64,000 nucleotides of DNA from Apostichopus japonicus (Eukaryota; Echinodermata; Holothuroidea; Aspidochirotida; Stichopodidae), in contig NC_092583.1 in assembly GCF_037975245.1 (NCBI RefSeq), positions 5,303,264 through 5,367,263 on the forward strand, given 5' to 3'. Of this stretch, positions 1 through 12,300 are shown piece by piece (position 1 is the stretch's first letter; every line of letters begins with the position of its first letter). A program made the position numbers and the translations under genes. Below the pieces are notes generated by a model. That model ran no database searches and was not told the DNA's origin. It was given only the letters and a program-made list of their open reading frames with translations.

Positions 1-6
1 TCCTTG

Positions 7-384
7 TAGAAGTTATCACTAGCTAATCCACCCCTAACTGGATGAACATGTTTACCATTCACAGCCTTCAATTTTCCGTATCAAATACCATGTTAATTTT
101 GAGCTATGAGGGCTCTAAGTTTTGGTCACTTGTTAACAAGCCTCTTTATTCACTAGTGACCTTCGTATGTTGCTCTCGGTAGGCGAGTCGTCTAAAAGTT
201 CCTCAGTTGACCTAATTTTGCACCACATGTACTTCTGTTCGTGTTCCACTGACATTCAAACAAATAAACAAAATGTCCTATTTGATAACATATCGAAAAA
301 GATGCTGTCCTGCTGTTTTCCTGTACATTTCCTGAACACTTCGGCGGATCGATATCGACTCTAATTGAGAAGGCATTTGTCACC
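7..384. repeat. ~380-bp dispersed repeat, copy 1
   Basis: Similar along its length to 35908-36292. Shared landmarks in order are TAGAAGTT-TCACTAGCTAA, TCAATTTTCCGTATCA, CACCACATGTACTTC, AAAAAGATG, CCTGCTG and GACTCTAAT. It probably continues left of the window. No coding capacity is seen. Confidence 0.8.
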
Positions 385-3300
385 ATAATAATTGCAGCTA
401 GATGAAGCATACTAAATAGGAGAGATGCACTTCCAGAAAGAGTTATCGTACCCGTACTCCACCCCACCCCCACCCCTACTTGCAAAAAGTCACATGTTAT
501 ACGCACTCATCGCTGATTCACCGAATTCTTGTCAACAGAAAGTTCTTGAAATTTTTCAACAGTACGAAAACATGCATGGGCGTGTTACTTGCCAAGTAGA
601 ATTCTACTGAACGATAATGAACACAGGACCGCCGTACTAGGCCGGGAAAAAATGAGTCGTACCCTTCCATGCAGGCTATTGCGCTCCCCTTTCCCACCCC
701 CATATCTTGCTACAATGCCCCTCCCCCCCCCCCATATCTTTGCCACCATCATGTGTACAAAACGTCCCAAGTCTGGGCAAAAGTATTGTGCCCCTCTTTA
801 CATTGTTGGTGTTGACAAAAGTACTGTGACCCTCTTTACATTGTAGGTGCGGCATCCAACTCAGAATACCTGGCTAATGGCTTGACTAAATTTTTAACCA
901 TCATTTCTATAATCACCATCATTTTTCAAAGAAATATCAATCAAGAACATTTAAAAGATCTACAAGAAAAATGAAAGAATTTAGACACCAGCAATATCTT
1001 GACAATGCAAGCCTTCGAATATCCCATATTTCTTATCAAAAAGCAGACTTGGTGAATCTTGTATAAATAAAAAATATTGTCTGTAATGTTAGAGACTGCG
1101 GTCGTGAGTTATCGTTACAATCAGACGCGTAAGTATACGTGTTTGAAGAAGGGAGGGCGTGGTGTACCCTCCTGATGAGAAAATCTTAAGTCGGTCATAC
1201 CGATACCAAGTTGCTCTCAGATTGGAACCGAAATAACTGGTTTACACCCACGTATAATTCATAGAACAATACTGATTGAATCAACATTACCAAACCGGTG
1301 ATCAAACAACATTATCTGACTTTTGTTTTGATGAAAAGCACATTCATGAAATGATATTGCTATCTATGACGCTAGAAAGCGGAATATATGACGTACACAA
1401 ATACATATATGCTTTGCTTGCGATATAGATACATGGTGTACTTCAAAAATACATTTTTGACATATTTATATAGTTTGTTCGACCCCTCTTTGATAAACTA
1501 GACTCGAAAGCTGGGAGGAGACCTCGCCTCTGACAGAGGGAGGAGGACCCCAGTGGCTAGAACGCCATCATTAAACTTCACTTTTGTGGAACAGCCCGAC
1601 CTCCGCGGAGTTTAATTACGTCTCCCAGGAGGGAGGTTATGTCAGGTCTGGGCGGCCACACCCCCCCCCCCCCAGTGAAGTCAACTTCCTTTTCCTCCGG
1701 ATGGTTCTTGTCTTCTGATGAAAATGCTTGCCTAAATACCATTTACTTACTCATTTCTTACCATTTTGTAAATTTAATTTCGCTATCCTACATGAGCTCC
1801 ATACAACTCCTGAAGACGATTATGAAGGTTCGAAACGTCAGGCCCTCTCACTATTAAATATCTACATACACAGTCTTTTTGAAGTTGACGCAAAGTTTGA
1901 TGCTATTTGTTCTCAACAATGGCCTAACCAGACTTTTTCATCGGAAGGGTGAGGGGGGGGGGGGGGTAAAGAGTTCGAATCGGGGGAAAGTTTCGCGCGC
2001 CACTAATTCGGTCATTTTAGATACTTTTGCAATATGCTCCATTCCCAAACACTTGTAAACATTGTATTGGTACTGTTAATAATGATTCTATACCCAATTG
2101 AACAGTATATTTCTGAGCTACATCCGCTAAATTGTTGAAGGTATATATTGTCCAACTAAAAATGTGAGCTTGATATATTTGACCGAGTGGTTATGGAAGT
2201 CTGGTGGTGACATCCATGTGGGGGGGGGGGGGGTAGGGGGTGGGGGTGGGAATAAAGTACGGCTTGAGAAGACAGAAACTATGTTAGTTTCTTTAAGTGC
2301 TTGTATTGTGTTCCCACTAGCAAGCTCAAAAATAAAAAAGGGGAAGGTATATACAAAAACAAACGCATAAAAAGCAATGCCTGATAAAATCACAAACAGT
2401 TTTAAATGTTGGAACACTCCTTTAACGCTCAGGAAGTATGAAACAGTGAACAGCTCCTTTAATGTTAAGAAATTATTAAAATGTGGATGGCTCCATAATG
2501 CTTATGAGATATTAAAAAATCGAAAGCTCCTTTAAATGCTTATGAAATGCAACCCACTATGTTTCCCATCTTGACAAAATAATATGAAAATGGCACAGCA
2601 TTGCAGCCTTTGTACATGAACTAAAATTTGTCCGGATTGCACAACCAACTATAAAAGGATTTGCATTTTCAATATATGGTAGCTAAAGAGAAAAAATACA
2701 GCTTATTATTTTTTACAACTCACCTGTTCAACTAAACCAAAAGCAACGGACATTATTATTTATCAACGACAGCAACAGTTACATTTAACAGCCACATGGG
2801 CGCGGCCATCTTATAATACAAAGACTTGTGAAAAAACTAAGGGCGCTCTTGGCAAATACCACAGAGTTCTATCAAGGGCACAGAAATTTATACATAGAAG
2901 CTACTTCCGGCTTGTCGCTTGATCAACAGCTGAGGATAGTTTCAAGGTGTTTCGGTAACACAGCTAGACCTCTAACGTCACTTCCGTTTCAGATTAAAAA
3001 GTCCAATTTTTTTGGATAAAAAGTCCAAAAAGTTGACTTGATTTAATGAATTTGGTTTTCAAAATACTTTTAAGGTAACTGGTATCTTCATCTCTATCAA
3101 CAACACACCCAAAAGCTCCACAACGGATACATAGGGGGGGGGGGGGGGCAAGTGTCCCCAAATCTCAAAATGTTGACCTCTGCCCTTGATCAACTGCTCA
3201 CCCAAAAGTGTCAACCTACACTCCTATTTTACGTAAAGTCTTAACGTTAGGCAAGGAAGTGCCCAATTAATTTCCAGATTGTAAGAAATTCTTAACATAA

Positions 3301-6057
3301 AATATGAACAAATTACACAGAATATTCATCGATCCGTATTAGATTACCGCTAGACTGCGTCTGTCCTTTTGGTATTTCACTGACAGTAACACAACGGGCG
3401 ATAGCACATTGATTGCCTAACCTAGGCCTAGCTACAAGTTAACTAGTAGTGCTACTAGTACATCTATAAAGTTATCGTTGTATTAAAGTGAAAGGAGACG
3501 CGCCCAAGGGGGGGGGGGTCGTGGAACGGGGTCCTAGCAGTACGAAATACGACACAACGCAATAGTATCCAGTTTCATCAGTGTATTACAGCACAAGTTC
3601 AGAAGTGTTACTGAGAACAGCCTCTGCAAACAAAAACATAAAAGCAAATCATAATGACATAAAACATATCGACTAGTAGAAATACACCGTATGGAAAACT
3701 ATCCTGAAATGGAAACTGGAGGATAAGAATACAAAAGATAATTACTAACATATAGCAACCGACCACAGAATTGCAACTGGTTAAAACAAATCAAGGTTCC
3801 TTTACGATAAACTGAAACGACAGAGATGACAAGTTACCGTAATTTAACCTTATACAACTACTAGACAATAGGAAACTGAAAAATGAGAAATAGAGTACCA
3901 GCATATCAGTTAAATTATCTCTTAAGACAGTAAGAGCAACAACAACTTAGTCAATTACAAGAATGGTAAAATGTCCCTTTAACCTTCCTCTTAAAACTCT
4001 TGTCTTAAACTCTTAAATTTACCGGCCCAGTATTAATTGAAGATGATAGCCAGCGTCCTTCAAATGGAAGCAGTGTCTATAGGATAAGAATCAACATAGT
4101 ATTACCCTTAAATACAATTCAGCAAGAATGAATTATGAACCATAAAAGAGGGCGCTATCCTCCTTTCACTACCGAGGCTCGAACAACACAGTATGGCAAC
4201 ATATTACAACTGGTACACTAACAGAACCTAGCTTATGTAACATAACTTGGAAAAAATACTTAGAACATAACTCAGTACCATGCACACTAAACCCACAGTT
4301 GTAAAGAGGCTATATGCAAATAGTTAGCCCACTGCTACATCCTGTTTCTAGAAATTGAGTGTACAAAGGAAGGTGAACATGAGGACGAAGAAGATGACAG
4401 AGTTCACCCATGGAGAGCCAAACAGCCAAAATTTCACTTTACCACAAAAGCTACAGTAGTTTATAGGCCTAAACTATATCTAATTGCTGGGATAAGAAAG
4501 TAGAATTCAACACAAGTATTGGTGATAACAAGTTTTGTTGGGACTGAGATGACAGTCTGCTCTTGCTGTTAGTGTCTGTCTGGCAGGTCTAATTGATTTG
4601 AAATTGCCAATTAAGAAGCCTAAGATGCAACACGACGGAGTCCTTGTACCTTCCAAGGAAATGACGATGACGATTAAATGCTTATGGTGAATGTATCCAT
4701 CCTTAGTGATAAATTGTATTTCATAACATCTTAAAGTATGCACATGTGAGTCACCATGCATCACCGAAGGCATCTGAGAGACAACGATGCGCTGTGGCAG
4801 ATTCCTAAACATGCTGCAATACACGTTTATAACAATTTTTTGGGGGTGGGGGCTGCGGGTAGGGGGGGTGGTTGATAGTATTAGATAGGTTAGCTAGGCC
4901 TATTTATTTTTTCCATCTTGACTTTTATTTTGCAAGTATGTATATACCTGTATCCACTTGGACAAACTGATAAGTCCATTGAAAATAGTCAAACAGTACA
5001 GAGACATCTATTTTGGGAAGTTCTATCAAAATTCGTTTTGCGTTTCGATCCATTTTCCAAGCACCTGCATCATAAACTTATATACAGATCTTTCACTGAG
5101 CTTCAGCTTTTGTACACTTAAATTGCAATAAACATTTTCAATATTTTTTTGTACCTGAACATGACTTTGCAATGTGTAGCAGGTTATTATTCACTGAGCA
5201 TTTGTCAAATGTGGCTACATGGCCCACTTGAATATAATCCCCTCCCCAGCAGTCTGGGCCCAAATCGAGGGGTATACCCCTCCACTTTCAGACTAGTCTT
5301 CTTCCACCCTTTGTCCCACCATCGTTTTAACAAAAACTTCGCAAGTAACAGTACATGAGCATTGGGGCCCTCCTTTAATTATTGGTTGCCCTCCTTTAAT
5401 TATTGGTGCCCTTGCATAAATTGTTGGTGCCTCTCCAATTCGGAGTACCTGCTCCCCAGGGGCTCAAACATTTAAGTAAGCCGTCTCCCAACGGTCTACG
5501 GTGAACGATATAGACGGCTGGGCTTTGTGCCCTATGTATATAGTTAAGGGCCTAAAGTAAGATTGTATATTTGCGAACATGCTAGGATATTTATATTTCA
5601 AAAAGTAAGAACAACTGTGTAAGCATCGACTGAATACACCGTGAGTTGTAATTCATTTTAACTAGTATATTTTTTCCACAGATATTCGAGCTAATCTGGT
5701 GCATCAAGTGTTCCTAAATGTGAAAATGAAAGATATTTTGATGATGTGATCCGGATTTCGTCTAAAGCTTGGTGCTGTAACGTAGACAGCCTTTGCGCGA
5801 CTAATTATTTTGGGTGTATCAAGATGGCGCGAGCGACCTTCAAATAGCTGCAAAGCGTATTGTTGTCAGCAGGTGCGATATGTATTAATTTCTGTGTGCT
5901 GCAACTGTTAAGTACGGAAGCTTAAAAATGCCATCAACATAAGAACAACTTTGCCCCATAAGGTTGACATTTTTCAGTAAATTGTTTAGATAACAAGATA
6001 ATATCTTATCAAAAATCTGAAAAATGTTGGATTGCTCATTTGCTTTAACTGAGCAAT
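385..6057. other. Intergenic DNA left of URB2, no supported gene
   Basis: Apart from the candidate exon at 2724-2815 I see no coding exon. The stretch carries several poly-G or poly-C runs (near 721, 1664, 1953, 2220, 3134, 3509 and 4855), three TAGGCCTA palindromes and small local repeats (for example a TTTAATTATTGGTGCCC-type unit at 5374-5430). Confidence 0.6.
2724..2815 (-). other. Candidate first exon of a minus-strand gene lying to the left
   Basis: On the minus strand a YY1-like AAGATGGCCGCG near 2815 is followed by an ATG at 2753. It reads MSVAFGLVEQ and ends exactly at a strong donor CAG|GTGAGT (exon end 2724). An upstream ATG within the YY1 motif opens a 17-codon frame that stops first. 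No following exon was recognised in 1-2700. Confidence 0.25.
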
Positions 6058-6290
6058 TGAACAATTTTCTGCAAAATGTTTAAGTGACAACTTATCATAT
6101 CTCGTCAATTCAACATTCTTCTGCAAAATGTTTAATTGTTCACTTCATTCCATCTGAGAAATTGAACAATTTTCTAAAAAATGTTTATTGACAACTTATC
6201 GTATCTCGTCAATTCAATATTTTCCTGCAAAATGTTCAATTGTTCACTTCATTCCAACCGAGATTGAACAATTTTGTGCAAAATTTTTGA
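6058..6290. repeat. ~103-bp repeat, about 2.3 copies, directly upstream of the URB2 start codon
   Basis: TTGAACAATTTTCT, GACAACTTATC, TATCTCGTCAATTCAA and TTGTTCACTTCATTCCA recur with starts at 6058, 6162 and 6264. The last copy ends about 35 bp before the URB2 ATG, so the repeats fall in the promoter or 5' untranslated region. Confidence 0.75.
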
Positions 6291-6319
6291 AGCTTCCGTA
6301 CAACAACGGTACAACAACG

Positions 6320-6331
6320 AAGATGGCTGCC
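6320..6331 (+). promoter_or_regulatory. YY1-like element overlapping the URB2 start codon
   Basis: CGAAGATGGCTGCC places an AAGATGGCNGC motif on the initiator ATG, an arrangement known from many housekeeping genes. A second AAGATGGCGCG lies at 5821-5831. The role is inferred from motif and position only. Confidence 0.4.
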
Positions 6332-9300
6332 CCCTATGCAGGTACATGCTTTTAAAATTTAATAAGAAATTATTGTTAGGAGGCCTTTTAATACAACTTA
6401 AGTAATAGACAGACGCAAATTTGACGTAGGCCTTACAAACACTGTAGAAAATTGTATTTGTACAGATTTTGTTTTTCAGTGGCATTTGTAAATGGACGGT
6501 TAATTAAGGTTACTTCTGAAACACCATGGAAATTTCCCTACCATTTAAAGAGTACAGCGTAGGGACAGTTTTGCGACGAGTTCCGTTTGCGATAGTTAGC
6601 TATATCAAATAGGGCCGAGGCTAGGAGTGAAGTAAGATATAATGTAATTGTTTAAACCTAGGTCCAAATCCTCAATGTCACTTTGGATCTATTAGTCTTA
6701 GTTTAAAGTTGTCAGCTTCCCTTACAATTTTCACTTCGTTTCAAATTAGTTCGCACATGTACGTAACGTCAGCACTGTAGCCTAACTACACACAAATAAC
6801 ATGCATCAAGTACAGTAGGCTTGCTATAGCATGGTGGGCTCATAATTGACGCACTAAGTAAAGGATTTTATTAACTATCTCTATGAACGAAAAATCAAAA
6901 TCACTGAACTTTATTCGATTTTTCATATGTGTAGTTCCTCAGAAATGTAATGATCTCAACCTATTTATTGTTCTTTACCTACACAACATACAATTGAGCA
7001 GAATTTCACCACAAAATGTCTGCCGTGTCAAGTTCTTTCAATTACAGGTCCTAAATTGACACATTCGTTGATAAGCTAACTGTAGTGTAGGCCTAAGTAT
7101 ACATCCATTGACGTTGGATGCTGTTTGCTCTGAGCCTCTTAAGCTATGATAGGTCAGGTCCCAGAAAGTAGTGGTATTATATTGTGGTAATTTTGGTTAT
7201 TTTAAGGGCATAAGATTTCCGGCTTAGTTGCAGAATACCCCGCAACACAAAGTTTCACGCCGTAGCTTGCTAAACCGTCGCACTCTAGACTGTGTAGACA
7301 CAACAGCATAACACATTGAACTTAATTGGCATTTCTCTGACGATCGTATTCCCTAGACTATACACACGCTGAAGCCAACCTCTTATAAGGGTGATGCTTC
7401 GAAGTTGCGCAGTATTCTGCAATTACTCCAGATTTCCAAATGCCAAAAAAATGTGAAAAACTGGGGGTAGGGTGTTAAAAGCTTAAGAAAACCACAATTT
7501 AATCAGCATGCACGTGAAATGGATTAAAACTCATCAAATATGTAACTGAGTGCTTGTCTGCAAAAAGGTTAAGGTTGCCTGCTGTATCGTTGCTAATTAA
7601 TGATATTTGGAGGTGCGTCAATTATGAAGGTGCATCAATTACCAACTAGGCTACAGGTATCAACTATTTGGTTATGCATAGCGGGCCATCGCACATGATA
7701 ACTCTGTACAGAACGGTGTAGGTAGCTTACACCTGATACATACATGATGAAAGAAGAAAACAAAGTTTATCAAAGCTAGTGTCTACAAGATAAACATGTG
7801 TTGGGAAAGACAACAAAGTTAAGAAAGTCAGAAGTTTCAGCAAATTATGTAATATATATTGGCGTACTGTATAATTGCTAAATACTATTCATTATTCACT
7901 ATTCATTAAGAATAAAAATTACCTTTTGATCACCTCCTCTTTTGTAGGGATTAGACGTTTCTTGAAGGATAGCACTGCTTCCTGGGACGATAAATTGAAA
8001 CTAGCCAAATATTCCTGGGTGACTGATTCTTGTTACATTCCAAACAAATATCAAGTTTTGGTGGACTGGTGTTGCCATGCTGTGTCTGCTGATGAAAGGT
8101 ATAGAGGTCATACTGTACTGATATGACATTGTTCTTTCATGAATGAGAACCATTGTTTTCTACTTTTCTACGTAGTAATTTACTGTATAATACTCACATT
8201 AATGTAGTTTTCTCAGAGACTCAACAATTTTGGCACACGGTAGAAGAAAAGTGAATGAAGCATTAACCGTACTGTCCGACTAAACCATGGTACAGATAAG
8301 TTGTGATTGCTTACAAAATGCAGTCATGTCAGTCATTGTTACTGAAAGATGAGACAAACGAACTCTCAACATCAGAGAATGTAATGTATATATGCTTTTG
8401 AAGAGCACCAAGGCAATTGAGTAGAATTAGAATTTGCAAAACCAAATACTGTAGGCTACATACAGTAGCTAGCTACTTGAGCAAGTCAAAATATATCATC
8501 GCAGAGACACATGAGAGGAATTTTTCCTATTTTTCTTTTTCCATTAGTTACAGTATCTTATTTGGGTTAATGATACCTCTCTTGGCAAATTCCAAAAGCT
8601 CTCATAGTAGTTTCCAAGATTTACAATCTAAAACTTTTAATGGTATCAATATTAATATTTTGATTTACTTTGAAAGTGGAAGAGAAAGATAAAACAATGA
8701 AAAACTATGAGGTTTTACTTTTTGGAGGCTGTGTTATATGATAAAGCAACTGGAAATAGAGATGGCAGTTGTAAACTATAAATACTTTAAAATGCTGTAT
8801 TATGTACAGTATAGAGTTCAAAGCAACTGGATGTTTTTCACTACAAATACTTTACTTCATAACCTTATTCCACATTCTGCCAACTTCACTGAATTGCTTA
8901 TTTGCATGTGAATGCAATGAAGTACATATATACAGTACATGTATGCTATATGAACAGCTGGTGATTAGGTTCACTTATTAATGACAATAACAAATGGTGG
9001 CAGTATTGTGGTCCTGTGGGGAATATTGGTTTTTCTTTGAAACTTCAAAAAGCAATCTTGATGTGTCCAGTATTTAGTGCAATTCTGATTTGACCTGTCT
9101 CCAATTAGCATTAGCACTGCAATTGTATTCTAGCGCTTTGTCAATACTGTGCCATTTTCGGATCAATGTTCACTTTCTCTTCCTTCGAAAACATTCTGAA
9201 GACCTACAGTATACCTGTTGATATTGTTCGACAAGAGGGTAATGGGGTATTATATAACATGTTTTGCACTGATGTGTCTGCTGGAGGTTCGTTGAAAGAA

Positions 9301-12300
9301 TCAAATACGTATGTTTGAAGTTAACATTTAAATAAAGTAGTCTGATAGGTTTACTATTGTAAAAAAAAAGATGACAAAGCAAAACTGGCCAATGTAATAG
9401 CAATCTCGTCGTTTTTTATGACACATTTTACTTTCACGCCATCATTGATTGTGGGCTGTGATAGGCTTGCACGGTAAACCGGTTTTAGTACCGAAACCGG
9501 TTTTTTCCAACCGAATTTCGGTACTATTTTTTATTTTAAGAAAACCGAAAAACCGAAAAAACCGGAAAAACCGAAATGTGAATTGCAAATACTGGAAAAA
9601 ACAAAGTTTGTTGACTTTGGTTTCTCCTATTTACTGTTCTTTTTGCAATATGAAAGTAAATTGCAACTAGAGAAAGGTTTTCTGAAAGACGACATTGTCA
9701 GCTACGATCGGCACACGCCATAACCAGTGCTTGAGGGTGGATAGCTAGGCCTAACATTAGGCTATGCAGCCCTTATATGCGTGCATCAGTTAGGTACCGT
9801 GTAGTATTGAACTGACCTTGGTGGCCAACGTTAGTAGTTGTGAGAAGTACACACTCAAATGACGAGATGCAGTTCAAAATAAATTATATCCGACGTGTTT
9901 GTCCTCTTTGTTTTGTTCTTATTATTCAACTTCAATTTACTAGTAGAGGATATGGAGAAAATCTTTTCAAACACATTGATCACAGTTCGTGTTCAAAAAA
10001 TGAACTTTAAAACTTGAAAGGTACATTGCGCAATCCACAATACCATACGACATGTACAGTCGCAGGAGGGGGGGGGGGGCTCTGGGAGTTTAACAACTAA
10101 GATGCAACAAGTAACATTAGAACAATCACGGGGGGTCTCTGAGTTTAACAACTAAGATGCAACAAGTAACTTTAGAACAATCACGGGGGGGGGGGCTCTG
10201 GGAGTTTAACAACTGAGATGCAACAAGTAACATTAGAACAATGAACAATCACAGGGGGGCTCTGAGTTTAACAACTAAGATGCAACAAGTAACTTTAGAA
10301 CAATCACGGGGGGGGGGGGCTCTGAGTTTAGCAACTAAGATGCAACAAGTAACATTAGAACAATCACAGTCCATTATTCACAAGACACACCTGGCGTCAG
10401 GCTTGAGTCAAGGAATATTAAAGGAGTAAAACTGTTGCATACATGACTGGAAATTACAGATGTTGCTGTTGGGACAATTCTCCTTTGTACGCTAATAGAT
10501 TTTATTTTCTTTGTAAGTTTCCTTTAAACATTTCTTCTTATCAGTTATCAGACAAGGCGTCTCTCAGTTGGTTTTTCGTTTGCGTTGAAGAACACATGTT
10601 TCCAACTTTAAACGTTAACAATTTATATTCTTTGCCGACCTAATCCCCGCTTTTGCCAGGGATATTTTTCAACTTGTACTTGAAAGTGTAGACGGTAAAT
10701 TCTCTTCACTCCTTGAAGAGAAATTTATTTTACCGCCAAGATACCACCCGCGAACATGGCTAGAGCCTCGTGCAATTTGGTACCTTCATTGGACCAATCA
10801 TATTGTAAGGCATTTTTGTTTACGATCTCCAATTGGTCATAATGGGGTTTACGCTCGGCCCTCATCTCCGAAAATATAACATATAATATAACATTTAACA
10901 TGAACGTGATATTTTTTTTCTGAACACGAATTTGCAAGTACAGTAAACACAAGACAAACGATACGTGTACGGTGTACGTGATGTTAAAACTTTAAGAAAA
11001 ATTTTTACTAACACATTTCTTTTCGACATATTTACTTCAGTTTAGTTAACGTGGGTTATAAAATGAGAGTCATGAAGGCAGTAACATTTCTTGAATATAT
11101 TCTTCTTATTTTTAACAATTTACTGCGAACGAACATACTTGAACACGCTGTTGGTAAAGCTTCAAAAATACACATCTTAGCGATCGAGATTTGGATGTTT
11201 TCAATGCAATTCGGGAGGGAGAAAAAACCGGTTTTTGAGCCAGATTCGGTTTTTTGCTAGAGAAAAACCGGTTGTAAGTTTTCACGAAACCGTGCAAGCT
11301 TAGGCTGTGACATAGTGAGCAACATTGAATGTTATTCACACAATGCCAGAGCAATCTGAGAGGATATTGTGTTGAGGTCATCATCATTCCAGTCTCCTTC
11401 AAACTCACAAGCAAGAATAGTGGTGAGAATATGATGTATAATACAAACCTTTGAGAGAAAATTGGAAGTATCACACATATGAAGGAAAAATAGAAGACAA
11501 TTAAAATTTTGAAGGACATCTGTCAGGATGCCATCACAGACCGCTCCACTGTGACCAACATCCTGGAGTCTTGAAAAAATATATCATCTTTAAAGAGAAA
11601 CATCTTGATTCAGTAAAAGACATTGAAGCAGTGATTTCAACTATTTGTCAGCAACATTTGTCTCCGACCAGAATGTCCCGTTCACAAATGAGGTTTCTCT
11701 TCTTTCATTAATCCTCAGACATCCAATATCTGAATCTGATGTTGCTCCTCTTTGGCTGTTTCTGAAAGAAATTTTACAAAGTAAACAATTTGCCATTGTA
11801 GGAAAACCCATTACCATACCAGCGGCATTCTATAATGTAAGTATACCCAGGAGGAGCTCATTGAAGCTGTGATTTCATTCTGGTCTTGTTAATTAATAAG
11901 ATACATTTCAGAAATGTACTGATTATTTGATTCTTCAAATACATTAAAAGTTTGAGAACATCATAGTGAAGAAATTGATGGAGACCCTTAGGGGGGGGGG
12001 GGGTTCTGGAATGCAAGGTACTTACTATGTTCTGTTTGAAAAGTTTATTTTGGAATCCAGTGGGAGTCATCATTGGTAATTGGGTTCAACATAAGGATCT
12101 TAAAATTATTGAGGATGATCAACTGGAAAACAGGAAAATGGCAACATAAATGGCATTTGTTCTGATTGCTGATACCTTGATTTTCAGGCCTGCAGCTCAG
12201 TAATTTGTTATGTGGGTCTGGTAATGATCAGTGGATACTGGAAAGGACCAGAGAGAAGTGTTCAAAGTCATCTTTGTCACCACACATATGTTTGATACTG

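Noticed and set aside
11112..11519. 135-codon minus-strand frame
   Set aside because: It crosses the end of the hAT-like element and its target duplication and shows no recognisable domain.
11520..11718. Extension of URB2 exon 4 upstream into KHLDSVKDIEAVIS-like text
   Set aside because: The frame contains stops and is out of phase. A strong acceptor at 11718 and phase agreement with exon 3 define the exon start.
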